From assembly GCF_000768315.1 (NCBI RefSeq), contig NZ_AQQX01000018.1:1-49341 (forward strand): a stretch of DNA of 49,341 nt, read 5' to 3'. This document shows positions 18,679 to 27,059 of this stretch, one piece after another (the stretch's first letter is position 1; the number at the start of each line of letters is the position of its first letter). The DNA comes from Pseudooceanicola atlanticus. Lineage in GTDB: Bacteria > Pseudomonadota > Alphaproteobacteria > Rhodobacterales > Rhodobacteraceae. The notes beneath the pieces are model-generated. The model ran no database searches, had not been told where the DNA came from, and worked only from the letters and a program-made list of their open reading frames with translations. Both the position numbers and the translations under genes were made by a program.

Positions 18679-19258
18679 GCGCAAACTCCCTCAAGGCGGC
18701 CGTGGCCTCGAGCTGCATCGCGTCTCGACGGCGGCGCAGAAGCAGGTCAATCTCGTCAGCGGAATCCAGAATGAACCGCGCCAGCCCGCGCAGCTGCGCG
18801 AGGCGCAATTCGGAGAACTCGGCACTCGTGCCCCCCACGGCCCCCTGCCCCATCCGGTTGGCCTGCGTCATCTGTTTGGCGATCTGCGCGACCCCATTGC
18901 CGACCTCGTGCAAAGAGGCCCTGTATCGCGCCATCTCGGCCGCCATCTGCGCATCCGGAACGAACACCCCGCCTGCCGCCTGAATGAGCCGCCGCAGTCC
19001 CTCAGCCCGGCTCTCGATCCCGGCCTTCGCCAGCACCGCGTCGAGCGCCTCAAGCTCCGAAGCCGTGACCTTCACACTGACCGCGGAGACCGGGATGGCT
19101 GCATCCGTCTGGCGCTCGGCATCGGCCTTGAGCGTGTACTGGATCGCCCGCGGCGACACGCCAAACCGCTCGGCCAACACGGATGTCGACACACCTTCCG
19201 CAGCCTCGCGAACGATCTCCATGCGGTTCGCATCTGTGAGACGTTTTGAACGAGACAT
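18665..19258 (-). CDS. MobC-like relaxosome accessory protein
   Basis: A 197-residue protein with an N-terminal helix-turn-helix-like segment (TSVLAERFGVSPRAIQYTLK, about 25-44) followed by a ribbon-helix-helix-like stretch (VKVTASELEALDAVLAKAG). The C-terminal half is helical. Fused DNA-binding modules, position directly upstream of the relaxase and proximity to the likely oriT support a nicking accessory role comparable to VirD1/MobC/TraJ. It probably binds the inverted repeat at 19292-19376 and may regulate its own operon. ATG at 19258 is the only sensible start. Confidence 0.75.
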   Translation of the reverse strand: MSRSKRLTDANRMEIVREAAEGVSTSVLAERFGVSPRAIQYTLKADAERQTDAAIPVSAVSVKVTASELEALDAVLAKAGIESRAEGLRRLIQAAGGVFVPDAQMAAEMARYRASLHEVGNGVAQIAKQMTQANRMGQGAVGGTSAEFSELRLAQLRGLARFILDSADEIDLLLRRRRDAMQLEATAALREFAHAAE

Positions 19259-19269
19259 GCGAAGAAAGA

Positions 19270-19376
19270 CCCCCTATTTCCTGCCAACTTCCACCAAGGC
19301 TGCCCCCACCTTACGATAATATACCAAACAGTCAATTGTATACTTACGTCGCATTCAGGCTCAGGCAGCCTTGGTG
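19270..19376 (+). other. Probable origin of transfer (oriT)
   Basis: Non-coding DNA upstream of the mob genes contains a perfect 13-bp inverted repeat, CACCAAGGCTGCC at 19292-19304 and its complement at 19364-19376, enclosing an AT-rich core with CTTACG repeated 33 bp apart (19310 and 19343) and a small TATAC/GTATA inverted pair. Eight bases left of the first arm the plus strand reads CCTATTTCCTGCC, close to the CCTATCCTG^CC nic of RP4-type and Ti-type systems; the cut would fall at 19283/19284. In RP4 the accessory-protein site also starts 8 bp from nic. The transferred strand would then lead rightwards. The exact nic is inference. Confidence 0.5.
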
Positions 19377-19480
19377 TCCGCTTCACGCCGCGGCCCGCAG
19401 GGACGCGGCTCTGCCGCCCTCACCACCAGCACAGCCTCCAGCTTCAAAGGCCCCTTCTCCAGCACCGCCCGAGGCTCTGG

Positions 19481-19622
19481 CCGAACACGCATGTGTTCGG
19501 ACGGAACCGCGGGCGGGCGCAAACCCCACCGACAGGGCGGACAGGCAGGGTCAAGGAGGGCCAGATTTGGGCCCCCAAATCTCTGCCGCAAAAACCGGGA
19601 GGCCCTGGCCGATAGGTTTTTG
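19481..19622 (+). repeat. Cluster of three strong hairpins beside oriT
   Basis: The 19377-19809 stretch shows no convincing gene but three perfect inverted repeats: CCGAACAC/GTGTTCGG with a 4-nt loop (19481-19500), AGATTTGGG/CCCAAATCT with a 2-nt centre (19563-19582), and CAAAAACC/GGTTTTTG (19589-19622) enclosing GGCC/GGCC. None is followed by a clear T-run on either strand, except the T5 inside the last arm. Located on the leading side of the probable oriT, they could act as single-strand promoters or priming sites after transfer; this is inference. Confidence 0.45.
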
Positions 19623-19809
19623 TGGATGGCCCCCTTGAGGCTGGCTGGCCGGTCTGTCGCGGCCTGATCATTCTGGGAGGCGTGCGTCCGTTGAACGCGC
19701 AGCGACCGGCACTTAGGGGAGATCACTGTCGGCGATCACCCGCGCCAGTGACGGCATCCCTGGAACAGGGACAGGGCCGCCTGATGGCGGCCCATCCTCG
19801 TCAGAGGAT

Positions 19810-20016
19810 TTAGTCCTGCGGATCCTTCGCGCTCGGCGGGAACATCACCAGCTCCGAGACCGCGACCGGGAAGTCGAGCTTGAGGCTAAAGAACTCCGAG
19901 CCGTCCCCGTTGCGGGTGTTGCGGAACATCGCGCCCACGCGCTGAAAACGGGTGCGCTCCTGGCCATCGGTGTCGGTGAACTTGACGGGGACGGTGGCGA
20001 CGTAGTGGTTAGTCAT
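19810..20016 (-). CDS. Small conserved plasmid protein
   Basis: A 68-residue protein, predicted all-beta by its alternating pattern (YVATVPVKFTDTDGQERTRF, then FFSLKLDFPVAVSELVMFPP). AAGGAGAG lies 6 nt before the ATG, a strong ribosome site, so it is likely expressed. No signal peptide, cysteine or catalytic motif is visible. It is the first gene right of oriT in the leftward array and resembles short accessory proteins carried by alphaproteobacterial conjugative plasmids. Function unknown; a small single-stranded-DNA or anti-host factor is one possibility but nothing in the sequence proves it. Confidence 0.7.
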   Translation of the reverse strand: MTNHYVATVPVKFTDTDGQERTRFQRVGAMFRNTRNGDGSEFFSLKLDFPVAVSELVMFPPSAKDPQD

Positions 20017-20374
20017 TTGGGTCTCTCCTTGTTGCGATGGGGATCACCCGGCACGGGGGCAAGAGGCCCGGTCGCAAGCGCAAATGCGGAGGGTCCGTGG
20101 CTACGCCGTGGAAGCCGTATTTGTGCTTGCCGGAGCGAAGCGGAGGGCACGATTGGGCCGACCCCGTGCGATCCGCATCAATGAGCAAAAAGGAGTGACC
20201 CGAATTTGTGCCACCACTTTGAAGCCGCCATCGAACCCGTCGATCGTGACCGAAGATGGCCTGGTTCGTTCTGATCCAATGCATCTGGATAACGATCCGT
20301 CACGCTCGCGATGCGGCGGGTCAGCGTTCTGCCGCGCGCGAAGGTCCGTCGTCTGGGTCGGTTGGGCGCGTATG
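20017..20374. other. Intergenic stretch without a supported gene
   Basis: Between the small protein and the nuclease gene, the open frames on both strands are Arg/Pro-rich shadows with no ribosome site or family resemblance. The ribosome-binding site of the 68-residue gene is at its left end. Nothing else could be supported. Confidence 0.5.
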
Positions 20375-21451
20375 CTATCGGCACCAGGGTTGAGGGCGTG
20401 GGGGACAGCTGGTGCGTCCACATCGGTACGGCACGGCCAGACCTTCAGCAATGAGCGTGCTGCCGACGTCCCGACCGTCAACGAACAACGAGCCGCAGAA
20501 CCGCCCAAAATTGCACTGATCCGTACCCTCTGTCCCGGGCCGGCAGGAACAGGCCACGCGCTCAAATTCAATTGATGTCGCGCCCCGCACTAATTGACCT
20601 AGACGCGCAGTCGCGCGCTCCCCAACCTCACGCTCTGCAGTGCAGGCGGGTTTCCATGTCTCAGGCGCGTTAAATCCGACGAGACGCACGTTCGCTGTTA
20701 GGCCTCGAACATCGACCGTATCACCGTCAATGATCCGCACATCGCTGGCGCGAAGCGACCGGTCCTGTGAGGCGGGTCGCTCTGTTGACGGCGCGACCAG
20801 TGACAGGAAACGGGTAGCCATCCAGCCCGTACCAAAGTTGGATCGAATTTGTGTCCACTGCCCTTCTTCTCGAAGCTTTTCAACGCGGCCCCCCTCGCTC
20901 AAGACACCCATCACGGCATTCGAAGTAGACGGTCCAGCACGTTGATTGACACGCGTCCCTGTCACATAGACGTAAGCGGCGTCGGCAGTTTGCGATGAGG
21001 GAACCGCTGACGGACTGTAGGGTGTGGATCGCGAGTTCGATGATTCAAACAATGATCCAACCAATGCGAAGAATCCGACAGCGATCACCAACGGCACCAT
21101 GATTTGGCGTTGAGCCTTGCGCACGGCACGCCGAGGTGCATTGATCGCGCGGGTCACGGAGACCGGACGGGGTCTCGCCTGAACGCTTCTGGTACTATGC
21201 TTCGGTGCTGGTTGAGAAGTCCTGTCGTCGGCCGCTGCCCTTTTCTGTGCCGGATTCTCCCGTTCCAGTTTCAGGACTTTGTACAGGCTGGCATACTGAG
21301 CTTTGCTCAGGCGCGTCTTCGTTCCATACCGCTGAAACCGTTCAGCCATATTTGTAAGGAAGGACACTTCCCAATCGTTTGCCTGACCGGACCGCAAACG
21401 CGCATCAATACGCGATTGAATCTCTTTGGTGCGTTCCGGAGAAAAAGGCAT
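20375..21451 (-). CDS. Membrane-anchored SH3-SNase (thermonuclease-like) protein
   Basis: A 358-residue protein. A cytoplasmic Arg/Lys-rich N-terminus (about 1-112) precedes one transmembrane helix (VPLVIAVGFFALVGSLF, about 118-134). Outside there is a bacterial SH3 domain (about 155-218; VNQRAGPSTSNAVMGVL, GWMATRFL) and a staphylococcal-nuclease-like domain (about 235-350; RIIDGDTVDV, VRLVGFNAPET, ending GLAVPYRCGRTSCPP). The Arg of VRLVGFNAPET, the acidic IIDGDT loop and the Cys-rich end match secreted SNase-family proteins found on conjugative plasmids. It probably cleaves nucleic acid in the periplasm, perhaps to help mating or to attack incoming or competing DNA; the substrate is not visible. 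ATG at 21451. Confidence 0.82.
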   Translation of the reverse strand: MPFSPERTKEIQSRIDARLRSGQANDWEVSFLTNMAERFQRYGTKTRLSKAQYASLYKVLKLERENPAQKRAAADDRTSQPAPKHSTRSVQARPRPVSVTRAINAPRRAVRKAQRQIMVPLVIAVGFFALVGSLFESSNSRSTPYSPSAVPSSQTADAAYVYVTGTRVNQRAGPSTSNAVMGVLSEGGRVEKLREEGQWTQIRSNFGTGWMATRFLSLVAPSTERPASQDRSLRASDVRIIDGDTVDVRGLTANVRLVGFNAPETWKPACTAEREVGERATARLGQLVRGATSIEFERVACSCRPGTEGTDQCNFGRFCGSLFVDGRDVGSTLIAEGLAVPYRCGRTSCPPRPQPWCR

Positions 21452-21683
21452 CTAGGAAAAACCTGGGCGAGTGTTGATCTGTGGAACAAATGTCTTCTGC
21501 CACACGGCCACACTAAGCTGTAATTGCATAGAGATACCATCCAGCCATTCCCGAAACCAGATTGGCCGGACTACAAACACCAAGCCTGTCGATGCCCATT
21601 GTTGGAGTTAACTGCGACACCGCCGATGTTCGCACACATCTGGGAAAACGACGAAAGGGCCGCCCGAAGGCGACCCTCTAAAC

Positions 21684-22613
21684 TCACGTCTCCGCGGTCT
21701 TCTTCGCCGGGTCCGCAACCCGCATGACCGTCAGGCCTTTCGCTTCCGCCTTCTGCCCGAGGTTCAGCGCCACCCCGTTGCCGCCGAAGAGAACAACCCC
21801 CGTCGCCGCGAACTTATCGTCCAGCATTTCGTCGTTGCACTTGAACGGTGCCGCCCGCCCATGCGCGGACCAGCGCGGATCGAAGCGCGCCTGTGCTATC
21901 CCGCGTGCTCGGGCCCACCGAGCCGCGATCATCTCCGCCCCGTGCTTGCCACCCTTGTGGCAGAGGAAGATCTCCTGATTGCGGTTCTGCCTGATCCGTT
22001 CGCGAACCTTGTCGAGCGTGTTGAAGATCACATCGACATCGGTCCAGTCGGTGGCGCCCGAGACAATCAGGGGAACCCCCTCGACTTTCGACTTCTCGGC
22101 AGTCTCGCGGTCGTGCTGCTCGAGGAGCTGCCGCGCCTCGAAGACCGCCCCGGTCTCTTGCGCCCGGACGCTTGCGCGCGACCCAACTGCCGGGATGAAG
22201 GCGTGACCCGTCTCGATCTCGTAGCATTCCGCCGCCGCCTCGCTCATCACCTCGATGGCGCTGACGATCTCGCGCAGTTGCAGGAAGCGGGCCTGCGCCT
22301 CTTCGAGCGCGGTCTCGGCGATCTCCGATCCATCGTGGGATTTTGCCAGTGCGCCGATCTTGTCGGCGGTGCGGTCGACCTCCTTGCCGAGCGCCACCTT
22401 GCGCCGCTGCAGGATCGTGGCGAGCCCATGGGCCAGCGGTTCGATTTCTGCCTCAAGGCCGGTCCCGCGCAGCGGACCGAGCAATGCCTCGAAGCTCTCG
22501 CGGATGATGCGGTCGGTCAGGATGTGATCTTCCGGGATCGGCAGCTGTGCGTCCTTCTCGGTCAGTCCGAAAAGCTCGATGGTTTCGTAGGTGTTCGCTT
22601 GATCGTATGCCAT
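21684..22613 (-). CDS. DUF2493 (SLOG-family) protein
   Basis: A 309-residue protein whose C-terminal third is a DUF2493/SLOG Rossmann-like domain: VPLIVSGATDWTDVDVIFNTLD, EIFLCHKGGKHGAEMIAARWA, GVVLFGGNG. The N-terminal two thirds are helical. The ATG at 22613 (product beginning MAYDQANTYE) is chosen over the longer open frame because GGAG lies 8 nt upstream and the upstream part is Pro/Arg-rich shadow sequence. SLOG domains bind nucleotides or nucleotide-derived ligands and often occur in conflict systems. This version is a regular member of alphaproteobacterial plasmid arrays with DUF736 and ArdC. Precise function unknown. Confidence 0.85.
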   Translation of the reverse strand: MAYDQANTYETIELFGLTEKDAQLPIPEDHILTDRIIRESFEALLGPLRGTGLEAEIEPLAHGLATILQRRKVALGKEVDRTADKIGALAKSHDGSEIAETALEEAQARFLQLREIVSAIEVMSEAAAECYEIETGHAFIPAVGSRASVRAQETGAVFEARQLLEQHDRETAEKSKVEGVPLIVSGATDWTDVDVIFNTLDKVRERIRQNRNQEIFLCHKGGKHGAEMIAARWARARGIAQARFDPRWSAHGRAAPFKCNDEMLDDKFAATGVVLFGGNGVALNLGQKAEAKGLTVMRVADPAKKTAET

Positions 22614-22641
22614 GTCTGTTCTCCAGATTTCGGTTGTTCGA

Positions 22642-22661
22642 CCACCACGTGAGTGTGGTGG
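22642..22661. repeat. Hairpin upstream of the DUF2493 gene
   Basis: CCACCAC and GTGGTGG form a 7-bp perfect stem with a 6-nt loop, 29 nt before the DUF2493 ATG. It has no T-run, so it is more likely an operator or mRNA leader structure than a terminator. It is followed by GCATGGCCGAATGC (22661-22674), which recurs at 23075-23088. Confidence 0.4.
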
Positions 22662-23339
22662 CATGGCCGAATGCCTGGTTTCCGAATCTGCCCGGGTCAG
22701 GGACGGCGCAGCCGCCGGCTTGCCGGGCGCAAAAGTTTTCCGTGCGCAACACACGACACATGCGCGCCCTCACCCACGGGACCGCCCCGCGTCACAGGCC
22801 CGGCCTTCGCCGAAAAGTTTTGCGATCCTTGACGCGGGCTGATTTGGGGGCCATCCGGAGGATATGCTTCCGCACTCATGTGTGTGTGTTTTGACGGTAG
22901 GTTTGCCCGACCCGAGCAGGCAAACGGCCCGACCGGACGCGGGAGACGGATGAAGCGGCGGGATCGTTTTGCCCCGCAAAACAGACCAGAGCGCAATCCG
23001 GCGGAGCGGCCGGGGAGGGACGTGCTCGCGAGGCGGGCAAACCGGGATGCCAGGCGCAACGCCGCGGTGAGGCCGCATGGCCGAATGCGCGACGGACCGA
23101 AGGGCCGTTCTCCCCTGCGACACGCGAAGCCAAGATGGGGAGGCTAGAAGCGTTAAACCAAGGTTGATGTACAGGAAACTCCCCTGCCAACTATACTAAG
23201 TTCCTATCAGAGCATGCGACATGGACAGAAAGCCGACCTTCGCGGCGACACATCGTACCTGTGCTCTAGATTCTCTGTAAAATACCAAATCGGCATGTCT
23301 GTGAGGTAAGTCTTGGGTGTAATCCGGACTGGACGGCGA

Positions 23340-23345
23340 TATATA
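23340..23345 (+). promoter_or_regulatory. Possible -10 element giving a leaderless transcript
   Basis: TATATA ends 6 bases before the ATG at 23352, so a start point at the usual distance would fall at or very near the ATG. No good Shine-Dalgarno sequence precedes that ATG, which fits a leaderless mRNA. No clear -35 box is seen at 16-18 bp, so an activator or another promoter further upstream is possible. Confidence 0.3.
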
Positions 23346-23351
23346 GATATT

Positions 23352-25301
23352 ATGCCTGCCGATTTCTCTGCCTTATCGCCCTCCGAGTTCGAGGCGCTTT
23401 CAGCCGACCTTATCGGGCGCGCTCTTGGTATCCGCTTCGAGCAATTCGGCGAAGGAGCTGATGGTGGAATAGATGGACGCCACGCGCCGGAGGCGCAAAG
23501 CCTGACGATCCTACAAGCTAAGAGATACGAGAGATCTGCTATCTCAGCTTTGAAGCGTGAAATGTCGAAGGAGCGCGCGAAGATCGATCAGTTGGCGCCC
23601 GATCGCTACATCCTGTCAACGTCCGTAGCGATGACCCCACAAAGGAAGCAGGACCTCGTGGAGATTTGCGGCCCCGCCATTCGATCTCCGGGAAACATCT
23701 TCGGGCGCGAGGATCTTGAGGCATTGCTGCGCGCGCATCCTGACATCGAGGAAGCTCATCCCAAGTTATGGATCCCCGCGAGCGGGCGTACGCTGAAGCG
23801 AATGCTTCATGAGACGCTGGATGAGCGCGAGGGCCACCTGAAGCCTCCTTCGGTCCTTCGAGCGTTGCTTCCAAAGCCAGGGATCGGCGGAAAGGTGGAG
23901 TCAGAGGCGGAAACGCAACGGGATACCCTGTTCCTTGTCGGAGCGCGCCCCGACCACGATCACTTCATCCTTTGGCTCGGTCCAAAGCTCGAAGCGCACG
24001 GATATCGCGTTTTTTCCGAGATCCTGACTCTCGAGCCTGGAGACAGATGGCACAAGGAGATTGGAGTGGCGTTGGAGCACCGCGCTGCGAAGGTTCTGGC
24101 AGTGGCGGGCGCGGCCACCCGCGCCAACGACGACGCGATGGACCTGATCGACAGGGCGAAAACGCTTGCTGCAAGTTTTGGCGACACTCGCCTGATTATC
24201 CCGTTACGGATCGAGGAGGGGGCCAAGATTGATGGCCTCCGCGATGCGACGCCTGCCGATTTCGCGCGGGGTTGGGCAGAAGGGCTTTCGAAGCTTCTGG
24301 AGACGCTGCGTCGCCAAGGCGTAACGCGCCGACGCGAGCACATCGCGGTCGCAGCTCAATGGGACAGCTTCCGCAAGCGTGGTGCTGTTCCGCTAGTGCG
24401 CGAGCCAGAGTCCTTGGTCTCGAATTGGATTCAGATCTTGGAAATGCCCGATGAACTCCACTTCTACGAGGCGGCAGGAGCGGTCCAGACCGACGTCCTC
24501 AAGAGGCGGGTGCGAGGGCTGTCGTTTCCCGCCGTCGCGCATGAGCGAGGCGTGATCACCTTCGCTGCGCCCCCTGATGTTGGGGAAAGCCTCGAAGGCG
24601 TAGCGAAGTTGCGCCTACGGACTTCTGTGCCGGTTGTCGATGCGGTAGAAAAGGGTATGCCTGAGATAGGCGTCGCGGGACGTGATCTGTCGAACATGCT
24701 CACGGGCCTGTTGCGCGATGGATGGGAACGGCACTGCAGGAATATTGGCATGGTCGCCTATGCGTATTCCAACGGCGATGGTTTCCATGTGTCCCCTAAC
24801 CAGGTCGCGATTGGTGAGCGGGTGCCCTGGGGGCGACAAGGTGAGCGCCGGTCGTCGATGCTGCGCAACATCGCCCGAAAGCATGTTTGGTCCTATGGGG
24901 TGACGGCGATTCCCCGAAACTGGCCTTTCTGGCACTTCCGTCTGAAAGCGCGCGTCCTTTTCGCGATGGATAACAATACGGAGCAGGGCGAACGCATAGA
25001 TGATCCGAAGAAGATGCATCGCCTTCGCAGATCGGGCTGCAAGGGTTGGCGCAACAAGCAATGGCACGGACGGCTTCTGGCATTCCTTCAGATCATGTCG
25101 GGTGACTCAGCCTACATTCGGGTTCCGCTGGCTCCAGGCCAGGACATGCTTCTTTCCTCTGAGCCCCTTCTCTTCACGTCGCCGGTCAGTACAGCTCTTC
25201 CTGACGTGGGCGACCCGGATGCCGAGGAGCAGGACGAAAGCACGCTCGGGCGGCCAGAGGCTGACGACGACGATGCTGAGCCCGAAGGAGACGGTAAATG
25301 A
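23352..25301 (+). CDS. Mrr-like nuclease + TIR + APAZ, short-Argonaute partner
   Basis: A 649-residue three-domain protein. Residues 1-140 are an Mrr-type PD-(D/E)xK nuclease: [14 protein letters not shown], then GADGGIDG (Asp 41) and ILQAKRY (Gln 55, Lys 57), the Q-x-K variant of this family. Residues about 191-320 look like a TIR domain ([36 protein letters not shown], with a Glu near 236 where TIR NADases keep their catalytic Glu). About 340-620 should be the APAZ region that mimics Argonaute N/L1 domains, followed by a very acidic tail. ATG at 23352 is preferred to TTG at 23313 because it starts the domain. Its stop overlaps the Argonaute start (ATGA). The pair should form a guide-dependent heterodimer that degrades DNA, NAD or both when activated. 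Confidence 0.82.
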   Translation: MPADFSALSPSEFEALSADLIGRALGIRFEQFGEGADGGIDGRHAPEAQSLTILQAKRYERSAISALKREMSKERAKIDQLAPDRYILSTSVAMTPQRKQDLVEICGPAIRSPGNIFGREDLEALLRAHPDIEEAHPKLWIPASGRTLKRMLHETLDEREGHLKPPSVLRALLPKPGIGGKVESEAETQRDTLFLVGARPDHDHFILWLGPKLEAHGYRVFSEILTLEPGDRWHKEIGVALEHRAAKVLAVAGAATRANDDAMDLIDRAKTLAASFGDTRLIIPLRIEEGAKIDGLRDATPADFARGWAEGLSKLLETLRRQGVTRRREHIAVAAQWDSFRKRGAVPLVREPESLVSNWIQILEMPDELHFYEAAGAVQTDVLKRRVRGLSFPAVAHERGVITFAAPPDVGESLEGVAKLRLRTSVPVVDAVEKGMPEIGVAGRDLSNMLTGLLRDGWERHCRNIGMVAYAYSNGDGFHVSPNQVAIGERVPWGRQGERRSSMLRNIARKHVWSYGVTAIPRNWPFWHFRLKARVLFAMDNNTEQGERIDDPKKMHRLRRSGCKGWRNKQWHGRLLAFLQIMSGDSAYIRVPLAPGQDMLLSSEPLLFTSPVSTALPDVGDPDAEEQDESTLGRPEADDDDAEPEGDGK

Positions 25302-26854
25302 GGTTTCCCGAAGCAAGCTTGATCGTAGATCACTTCGATGAGCCAGAACTCGACTTCCGCCATGACCAGAGGAGCCACCACCCAAAGGACGGCCTGTTTC
25401 TCTATGGACCTCATGACGGCCCTCGGAAGCTTCGAGAAGTCCGAATTGGGGTTGTGGGAACGTCGGACGGGATCGGACACTTCCGATCTTGGAGCCGCCG
25501 GCTGCTTTCCGGGATACCGGTGCCGCCTCCGGGGCCGACGGAGAAGAAGGACCGTCTTCATCTCGCGGATTTCGCCGGGCTCGAAGAGACATTCGGCATT
25601 ACTTTCGATCCAGATCGGCTCAGGTCCCTGACGGTCGAGTTTGACGCCATCGAGCGGGCGACCAGGGTGCAGAACATGCACGAGGCCGTCGATGCGGTCG
25701 CCCGTATCTACACTGAGCGCGTCCACAAGTTCAGGCGCAACGAGGAGGGTTCGATTGATGTATGGATGTTCGTCGTGCCCGAGATAGTCTACGAGCGCTG
25801 CCGTCCGGAATCGAGGCGGACCGGTTTGACCCTGGTCGCTGGAAAAACGCCCAAGAAGCAGCGCGCAAGGTCACCCCAGTCGTTCCTTTTCATGGACGAA
25901 CGGTTCGATCCGCGCATTGAGGACGTGTTTGACGACATTCCCGACTTCCGTAGGCACATCAAGGCGACTTTGCTCTCGATCGCGCCCTCTCAGATCCTGC
26001 GCGAGTCGACCCTTGAGCCGACAGCGTTCCTCAACAGTGCGGGCTATCCGAAGCGAACCACCCAAGACCCTGCGACAGTGGCGTGGAACATCGCGACGGG
26101 GCTTTACTATAAGACACAGGACCGTCCACCCTGGCGGCTGTCGAACGTGCGCGAAGGAGTATGCTACATCGGGATGGTCTACAAGAACCTCCCAAACAAC
26201 CGCGATAATCACGTCTGCTGCGCGGCGCAGATGTTTTTGAGTGAAGGCGATGGCGTGGTGTTCCGCGGCGCGAATGGCCCTTGGAAGACCGGCAAGTACG
26301 AATACCATCTAAACGCTGACGCCGCGAAAGAACTTCTAGAGACTGTGATAGAAGCGTACCGGGATCTGCACTCCGAGCCGCCCAAGGAACTCTTCATCCA
26401 TGGGCAGGCGTCATTCAACGACGAGGAGTGGCAGGCCTTCTGTCAGGCGGCTCCGAAGGGGACGAACGTCGTCGGTGTACGGATCAGACCTACGGGTGGT
26501 GACGCAAAGCTCTTCCGTGCAGGCGACTACCCCGTGATCAGAGGAACGGCTCTAAGTTTAGACGAGAAGAACGCCTATCTTTGGACGAGCGGCTACGTCC
26601 CGCAGCTGGATACGTATATCGGGCCTGAAACACCCAACCCGCTTATGGTGACGATCCTGCGCTCAAAGCATCATAAGCCAGAGATGCGGACGGTACTTGC
26701 TGACATCATGGGACTGACAAAGATCAACTACAACTCGTGCAACTTCAACGATGGGTTGCCGGTAACAGTCCGCTTCGCAAAGATGGTCGGAGACATCCTT
26801 GTGATGGGTTCGGCGCGGGAGGGCGGACCGCAGCCATTCAAGTACTATATTTGA
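25298..26854 (+). CDS. Short prokaryotic Argonaute (MID-PIWI)
   Basis: A 518-residue protein lacking N and PAZ domains, the usual size for short pAgo. The N-terminal lobe has [20 protein letters not shown]. The MID part includes [20 protein letters not shown], matching the short-pAgo signature around the guide 5'-end pocket. The PIWI part includes [40 protein letters not shown] and the conserved end ([14 protein letters not shown], closing with FKYYI). The DEDX catalytic tetrad does not look intact, as expected for short pAgos that only sense targets. It is translated by overlap with the Mrr-TIR-APAZ gene and so acts as the guide-loaded sensor of that effector. A terminator follows at 27000. 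Confidence 0.9.
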   Translation: MRFPEASLIVDHFDEPELDFRHDQRSHHPKDGLFLYGPHDGPRKLREVRIGVVGTSDGIGHFRSWSRRLLSGIPVPPPGPTEKKDRLHLADFAGLEETFGITFDPDRLRSLTVEFDAIERATRVQNMHEAVDAVARIYTERVHKFRRNEEGSIDVWMFVVPEIVYERCRPESRRTGLTLVAGKTPKKQRARSPQSFLFMDERFDPRIEDVFDDIPDFRRHIKATLLSIAPSQILRESTLEPTAFLNSAGYPKRTTQDPATVAWNIATGLYYKTQDRPPWRLSNVREGVCYIGMVYKNLPNNRDNHVCCAAQMFLSEGDGVVFRGANGPWKTGKYEYHLNADAAKELLETVIEAYRDLHSEPPKELFIHGQASFNDEEWQAFCQAAPKGTNVVGVRIRPTGGDAKLFRAGDYPVIRGTALSLDEKNAYLWTSGYVPQLDTYIGPETPNPLMVTILRSKHHKPEMRTVLADIMGLTKINYNSCNFNDGLPVTVRFAKMVGDILVMGSAREGGPQPFKYYI

Positions 26855-26999
26855 CCGGGCTGTTTTCGGGTGTGTGTTCGGACGCGGGGCAGGCCGTTCT
26901 AAGGGCTGCCGCCATCTTATGTTTTGGGGCCGTTCGCAACCTGAACGCGCCTGGCAAATCACTAACTGACCTTACTTTCATGCAAATGGACATTGTAAG

Positions 27000-27029
27000 A
27001 GGGGAACCGTGATCCCACGGCTCCCCTTT
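27000..27029 (+). terminator. Terminator between the Argonaute and DUF736 genes
   Basis: AGGGGA-A-CCGTG pairs with CACGG-C-TCCCCT around an ATCC loop (11 paired bases, one mismatch), followed on the plus strand by TTT. It sits in the gap between the convergent pAgo and DUF736 genes, so it may stop transcription from both sides. Confidence 0.65.
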
Positions 27030-27059
27030 CGGTGCGGATCGTCTAATCTCGCGCGTTGG

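Larger units (their letters stand above)
22614..23351. other. Divergent intergenic region, DUF2493 / Argonaute operon
   Basis: About 740 bp without a supported gene between the leftward DUF2493 gene and the rightward Argonaute operon. It contains an inverted pair with an AAAAGTTTT core (CGCAAAAGTTTTCCG at 22728 and CCGAAAAGTTTTGCG at 22810), two copies of GCATGGCCGAATGC, and a (GT)-rich tract near 22880. The right third (23160-23350) is AT-richer and should hold the promoter of the Argonaute operon. Short open frames here are Arg/Pro-rich and unsupported. Confidence 0.5.

Noticed and set aside
19361..19726. Overlapping Arg/Pro-rich frames right of oriT.
   Set aside because: They follow the hairpins and have no ribosome site; treated as non-coding.
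20009..20284. A 91-codon frame upstream of the 68-residue gene.
   Set aside because: It overlaps that gene's ribosome site and shows no family resemblance.
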